NCBI GenBank assembly: GCA_027000105.1
Contig: JALTOP010000148.1
Coordinates: forward strand, 4,740-22,024
Source: Planctomycetaceae bacterium
GTDB taxonomy: Bacteria > Planctomycetota > Planctomycetia > Planctomycetales > Planctomycetaceae
DNA length: 17,285 nucleotides
Reading direction: 5' to 3'
The position numbers and the translations under genes are program-made. Under the pieces are notes generated by a model. The model ran no database searches, had not been told where the DNA came from, and saw nothing but the letters and a program-made list of their open reading frames with translations. Every line of letters starts with the position of its first letter. The stretch's first letter is position 1. Shown here piece by piece: positions 14,701-17,285 of the stretch.

Positions 14701-15766
14701 GGCGGTCTTCCGTTGGAAAATCATGCGCACACAGTGGATAGCGAACCTGCAAATTGTCTTCCGCCTTGTACAACCTGAAGATTTTCATCGCTTCGGGAAT
14801 CGCCTTTTTGACTCCCTTGACTTCAAAGTTGGAATCATTGACAGGAGAGACTGAAAGGAACGCCCGCGGTGCCAGTGTCGCAATCAATTCCGGAAAATCG
14901 AACGGCACCAGATCCGGATTCAATTTGTAAACATCCCGCAAGCGGGGCATGTAGCGATCACTTGTCCAACCGGCGATTTTTCCGTGATAGTAATCGTGGA
15001 ACGGCGTCCAACCGCAACTGGAAACGATCGCTTTGACACGTTCATCAAATACGCCCAGAAAGATCGCGTTATGCCCGCCGAGTGAATGACCGATGGTTGC
15101 AATCCGTGCCGGATCGACTTCAGGCAGCGATTGCAGAAAATCGACACAACGCATGTGATTGAAGATCCCCTTCATCGAACCGGAAACATAGCGATCTTTG
15201 GAAAAATCGTAATTTTTGTAATCCCCAAAAGAGGGGTAATCGGGGCAGATGACCACATAACCCCGCTTGGCCAATTCCAAACCGTATTGACGATTCAATC
15301 GCGGGCCTTCCCCGGCGACAATTCGTTTTCCCAACGCACCTGTCGGATGCAGCGCGACAACGCCGGGAACTTTCTCCCCCTTTTTCAGTGTCGTGGGAAG
15401 ATAAAGATCAACGGGCAAACGGTCTCCCTTTTCAGCGACAAATGTCAATGTTTTGCGAACGTAACCGTCACCGTTTTTAGTTTCAGTAACTTGCACATCG
15501 AAAGCAGGCAAGTTGTCGCGCGAAGGAAGTGCCCCCATCACTTTTTGCACGTTTTGGAGAATCTGCCTCTTGCGTTTCTGCCAGGTTTCGAGATTGTCGA
15601 TCGGAACTGTTTTCCCGTTTTCATCCTGGTAGAAACCGAGTTGCCGATGATCGTTCGGATCGACGTTCGAGGAAGATTTCGGTTGCCCCCAAAGAGCCTG
15701 CGTACACAGCACGAGAGAAAACAGGGCCAGGGCAGTGAAGGCGATAATCGGAGAGAATGATTTCAT
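11756..15766 (-). CDS. Secreted alpha/beta-hydrolase, PVC dehydrogenase, HEAT and cytochrome c fusion protein
   Basis: This 1336-aa protein begins with a signal peptide (residues 1-27, MKSFSPIIAFTALALFSLVL onward). An alpha/beta hydrolase domain follows (about 50-375) with nucleophile motif GHSLGGH (226-232, Ser228), a late SPVNDSN loop with Asp311, and His348 in CAHDF; it resembles dienelactone hydrolase or acetyl xylan esterase types. The PVC-type putative dehydrogenase propeller (TIGR02604-like) spans about 386-785, with Asp-rich DTDGDGKFD and DTDGDDKAD loops. HEAT-like helical repeats fill about 795-1160. The end is the PVC cytochrome domain (TIGR02603-like) with CAACH at 1216-1220 and a likely axial Met1312 in LSLMPEG. 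The expected site of action is the periplasm, for example polysaccharide or ester degradation coupled to oxidation; the substrate is unknown. I chose ATG 15766; a TTG at 15838 would add 24 residues before the signal peptide. Confidence 0.9.
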   Translation of the reverse strand: MKSFSPIIAFTALALFSLVLCTQALWGQPKSSSNVDPNDHRQLGFYQDENGKTVPIDNLETWQKRKRQILQNVQKVMGALPSRDNLPAFDVQVTETKNGDGYVRKTLTFVAEKGDRLPVDLYLPTTLKKGEKVPGVVALHPTGALGKRIVAGEGPRLNRQYGLELAKRGYVVICPDYPSFGDYKNYDFSKDRYVSGSMKGIFNHMRCVDFLQSLPEVDPARIATIGHSLGGHNAIFLGVFDERVKAIVSSCGWTPFHDYYHGKIAGWTSDRYMPRLRDVYKLNPDLVPFDFPELIATLAPRAFLSVSPVNDSNFEVKGVKKAIPEAMKIFRLYKAEDNLQVRYPLCAHDFPTEDRLAAYRFIDKALNFKPANGDLDYSAELPRIPVTEPEDALKTFRVAPGYRIEQTAAEPLLTDPVAMSFNLDGRLYVVEMRDYSEQDKAMLGQIRLLDDTDGDGKFDKSTVFVDKLSWPTAVICYDGGIFVGAAPHIYYFKDTDGDDKADIKKIVFTGFGRRNVQGMLNSFRWGLDSRIHGATSTNGGKIRRPEQPVSEAVEYRGRDFSFNPNTLDIRPESGGAQHGMSFDDWGRKFVCSNSDHLQMITYDDKYAARNPYLKSPPSRVSIADDGGQAPVYRISPVEPWRIVRTRLRASKQVKGVVEGGGRPAGYFTGSTGAVIYRGDAYPADSKGLAFSGDVGSNLVHRKRLIPNGVLLTGTRIDKNSEFVASSDIWFRPVQYANAPDGTLYILDMYREVIEHPWSLPPMIKKHLDLTSGRDRGRLYRVVPDGFKQRPAPKMSQMSSAELVALLKHPNSWHRETASRVLYERQDHSILPLLIQATKVKEPLGRLHAMYVLAGMNLLTADIVAQRLQDDHPMMRVHALKLAEQFPDNSAIRSQLAKLVDDDSILVRYQLAFSLGEFPVAVRSPLLLKLFKTDSQDRWIRFALLSSTDQELGQLLNSLAQDEAFVKHSGATTLFNSMIEILARRGHQNDLAQMIRLLTTKNALTEPARQKMFQFYLTNLSASKGSSEKNISGQSDELKKMLDDLMAKSRQQAVDRSLKQNLRISAIQTLSVAPEKGDQELLFGLLNNQESPEIQTAALETLSSIPDCKLDAILIEQWDSLSPHLRRESQEILLSKPEWAISFLTAVSRGDIPKSDLNSIRLKLLQSSPNNAVKKLADQLVSQMNKTPRASIVKKYAAAIQKQGNVEAGRKIFLKNCAACHKLEGKGEEIGPNLATFKNRGKEAILINVLDPNREVTPDYLSYLIITTQGRSHTGILAAQNATTVTLKRAEGKTSVVSRVDIEEMRSSGLSLMPEGLEKEIDVEAMTDLLTYLMQAN

Positions 15767-16224
15767 GATAACAGTCTCGTCTTGTGAATGACAAAGGAGG
15801 GATAAAATATCCTGAGCGAGGCAGGCAACATACCGCAATTCTTACCCATTTGTTGCTGATTTGCAATCTGACCGGCCCATGATAGAGTGAATTTTCGAAG
15901 TCCTTGCAGGGCGTGATAAAAGGATATCATCAGCGACAAGCCACCATTTTCAATTTGACGTTGCCGACTCGATGCTTTACGCTTACCTTAAGCTCAAGCG
16001 GGGCAGGTGCCGGCAGGAGGGGAAGCAGACCAACTGTTGGTTCGTTCGTTACAGAATTGGTGTTGTTGCAGAACAGGGTTCCCAGTCTGTTTTCACAAGC
16101 CCCGCTGTAATGTTGCTTCTCGTGTTCAATACGCCCTTTTCGAGGATTGCTGCGGCGATACGTCTAAATTTGAAGAATCCTTTTCGCCGGGAATGTCCCG
16201 ATAGATGAATTGGGAGAGAGTTTG
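15767..16224. other. Divergent intergenic region
   Basis: These 458 bases separate the divergent fusion gene and the ceramidase-like gene and must carry both promoters. Short frames exist on both strands but none has a convincing protein pattern. TTGACG at 15955-15960 with TACGCT at 15978-15983 (17-nt spacer) is a weak plus-strand promoter candidate. GGGAGAGAG at 16212-16220 is the ribosome-binding site of the ceramidase-like gene. Confidence 0.45.
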
Positions 16225-17285
16225 ATGCGTTGTTTGATTTCGCTTTGCCTGAGTGTTGCAGTCGTACTTTCCGTATTTTCCTCTCCTGCTGATGCGGCTG
16301 GTAAAAGTGGATCAGTCAAGCTTGCGAGTTTCGCAATTGATGCTTCTCCCCCCATTGGCAGTCCGCTGGCTTACGATCCGGTAAAGGGAATTCAGACACC
16401 ACTCAGTTTCAAAGGGGTTGTGTTGACCGGATGCGGCAAACCGATCGTTCTTTGTGCAGTTGATTGGATCGGGATCGGCAATGAAGGGCAGACGGTTTTC
16501 AAGGAACGGATCGCCCAAGCGGCGGGAACGACTTCTCATCGTGTGGTCGTGCATACGCTGCATCAACACGATGCCCCCCGATGTGATTTTTCTGCAGAAA
16601 AATTGATGAGCCTGCACGGGGCTTCCGGCGTCGGTTTTGATCCCGCTTTCATGCGGCAGGTTGTTGAGCGGGCAGCCAACGCGGTTGCGGAGGCGATGAA
16701 GAGAACGGAACCGGTCACTCAAATTGGCCTTGGTTCCGGCAAGGTGGAAAAGGTTGCTTCCAATCGCAGAATCCTCGGTCCGGATGGCAAAGTACAATAC
16801 ACACGCTGGACGGCGACACGCGATCCGAAAATTCGAGCCTTCCCTGTTGGAACAATCGATCCGAATCTGAAGCTGATTGCTTTTTACAATCAGGAGAAGC
16901 CGCTGGCGGTGCTCACTTTTTATGCCACGCATCCGCAAAGTTATTATCGAACCGGTCTGGCGAATCCCGATTTTCCTGGCATGGCCAGAAACGCCCGAGA
17001 AAAAAAGACAGGAGTTCCGCACATTCATTTCAACGGGGCAGGTGGAAATATTGGTGCGGGCAAGTGGAATGATGGCTCTCATGAAAACCGGCAAGTTCTC
17101 GCCGACCGTGTTGAAGCGGGGATGAAACGGGCCTGGGAGCATCAAAAAATATACCCGGTTACTGCGGCTGATTTCAAATGGGAAACCGAACCGGTCTGTC
17201 TGCCTGTCGCGAGCCATCTGGATGAAGAGAAATTGCTCGCCAAATTGAAGGACAAGACCGTCAAGGCTTCTGACCGCTTCTATGC
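16225..17285 (+). CDS. Neutral/alkaline ceramidase-like exported protein (partial, 3' end missing)
   Basis: The frame is open from ATG 16225 to the window edge (353 codons, no stop), so the C-terminus lies outside. The signal peptide is MRCLISLCLSVAVVLSVFSS with likely cleavage after PADA (residues 21-24). The mature protein begins VKLASFAIDASPPIGSPLAY. It contains HTLHQHDAPRCDF with His110, His113 and His115, the block VASNRRILGPDGKVQYTRW, FYATHPQSYY with His236, and HIHFNGAGGNIGAGKWNDG (266-284). These match the N-terminal domain of neutral/alkaline ceramidase-like proteins, zinc amidohydrolases, as found in planctomycetes, but ceramide is unlikely to be the only or natural substrate. GGGAGAGAG before the ATG supports this start. 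It is divergent from the large secreted fusion gene. Confidence 0.82.
   Translation, partial: MRCLISLCLSVAVVLSVFSSPADAAGKSGSVKLASFAIDASPPIGSPLAYDPVKGIQTPLSFKGVVLTGCGKPIVLCAVDWIGIGNEGQTVFKERIAQAAGTTSHRVVVHTLHQHDAPRCDFSAEKLMSLHGASGVGFDPAFMRQVVERAANAVAEAMKRTEPVTQIGLGSGKVEKVASNRRILGPDGKVQYTRWTATRDPKIRAFPVGTIDPNLKLIAFYNQEKPLAVLTFYATHPQSYYRTGLANPDFPGMARNAREKKTGVPHIHFNGAGGNIGAGKWNDGSHENRQVLADRVEAGMKRAWEHQKIYPVTAADFKWETEPVCLPVASHLDEEKLLAKLKDKTVKASDRFY

Noticed and set aside
13979..14854. A 291-aa open frame on the plus strand
   Set aside because: It is antisense to the dehydrogenase propeller of the large fusion gene and has no recognisable domain.
16312..17217. A 301-aa open frame on the minus strand
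   Set aside because: It is antisense to the ceramidase-like gene, whose translation shows clear family motifs; the antisense product shows none.
1..17285. tRNA, rRNA or CRISPR loci
   Set aside because: No cloverleaf with a T-loop, no ribosomal RNA segment and no spaced repeat array was found on either strand by eye.

Overview
The window looks like a piece of a Planctomycetes (PVC group) chromosome of moderate G+C. Four things suggest this. A secreted protein carries the PVC-type 'putative membrane-bound dehydrogenase' module, HEAT-like repeats and a C-terminal CxxCH cytochrome domain. A ceramidase-like exported protein of a type common in planctomycetes lies next to it. A three-gene MotA/TolQ/ExbB-type motor cluster has two coiled-coil ExbD-like partners. 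Shine-Dalgarno sequences are weak or absent before most starts. All calls come from reading the sequence; no database search was run.

Layout. 1-1006: the probable C-terminal tail of an upstream protein, then a MacB/LolD-type ABC ATPase. 1007-2430: a graveyard of mobile DNA, with a REP-like palindrome, a C-terminal scrap of an IS110 transposase, a frameshifted hypothetical gene, and a short deletion derivative of an IS1380-family element that keeps both ends. 2430-4457 (minus strand): an ABC-2 type permease without its ATPase and, upstream of it, a CPBP intramembrane protease. 4901-6641 (plus strand): a YbhP-like EEP hydrolase, then two paralogous small exported proteins rich in Gly, Tyr and His, each with its own terminator-like hairpin and sharing a 36-nt upstream block. 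6715-11308 (minus strand): the motor cluster, transcribed in the order MotA/ExbB-like channel, ExbD-like protein A (620 aa), ExbD-like protein B (383 aa). 11756-15766 (minus strand): a 1336-aa secreted fusion of an alpha/beta hydrolase, a PVC dehydrogenase-type propeller, HEAT-like repeats and cytochrome c. 16225-end (plus strand, divergent from it): a ceramidase-like exported protein that runs off the window.

How the genes may work together. The motor cluster is the best candidate for an under-described system. A four-helix channel subunit with a long cytoplasmic coiled-coil tail is paired with two different single-pass coiled-coil partners. Only one of these keeps the acidic residue expected at the proton-binding position of ExbD. 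The hydrolase/dehydrogenase fusion and the ceramidase-like protein are both exported, share an intergenic region and may serve the same degradative pathway. The twin Gly/Tyr/His proteins look co-regulated through their shared upstream block. The ABC-2 permease lies directly beside the IS1380 remnant, so partner genes may have been lost there.
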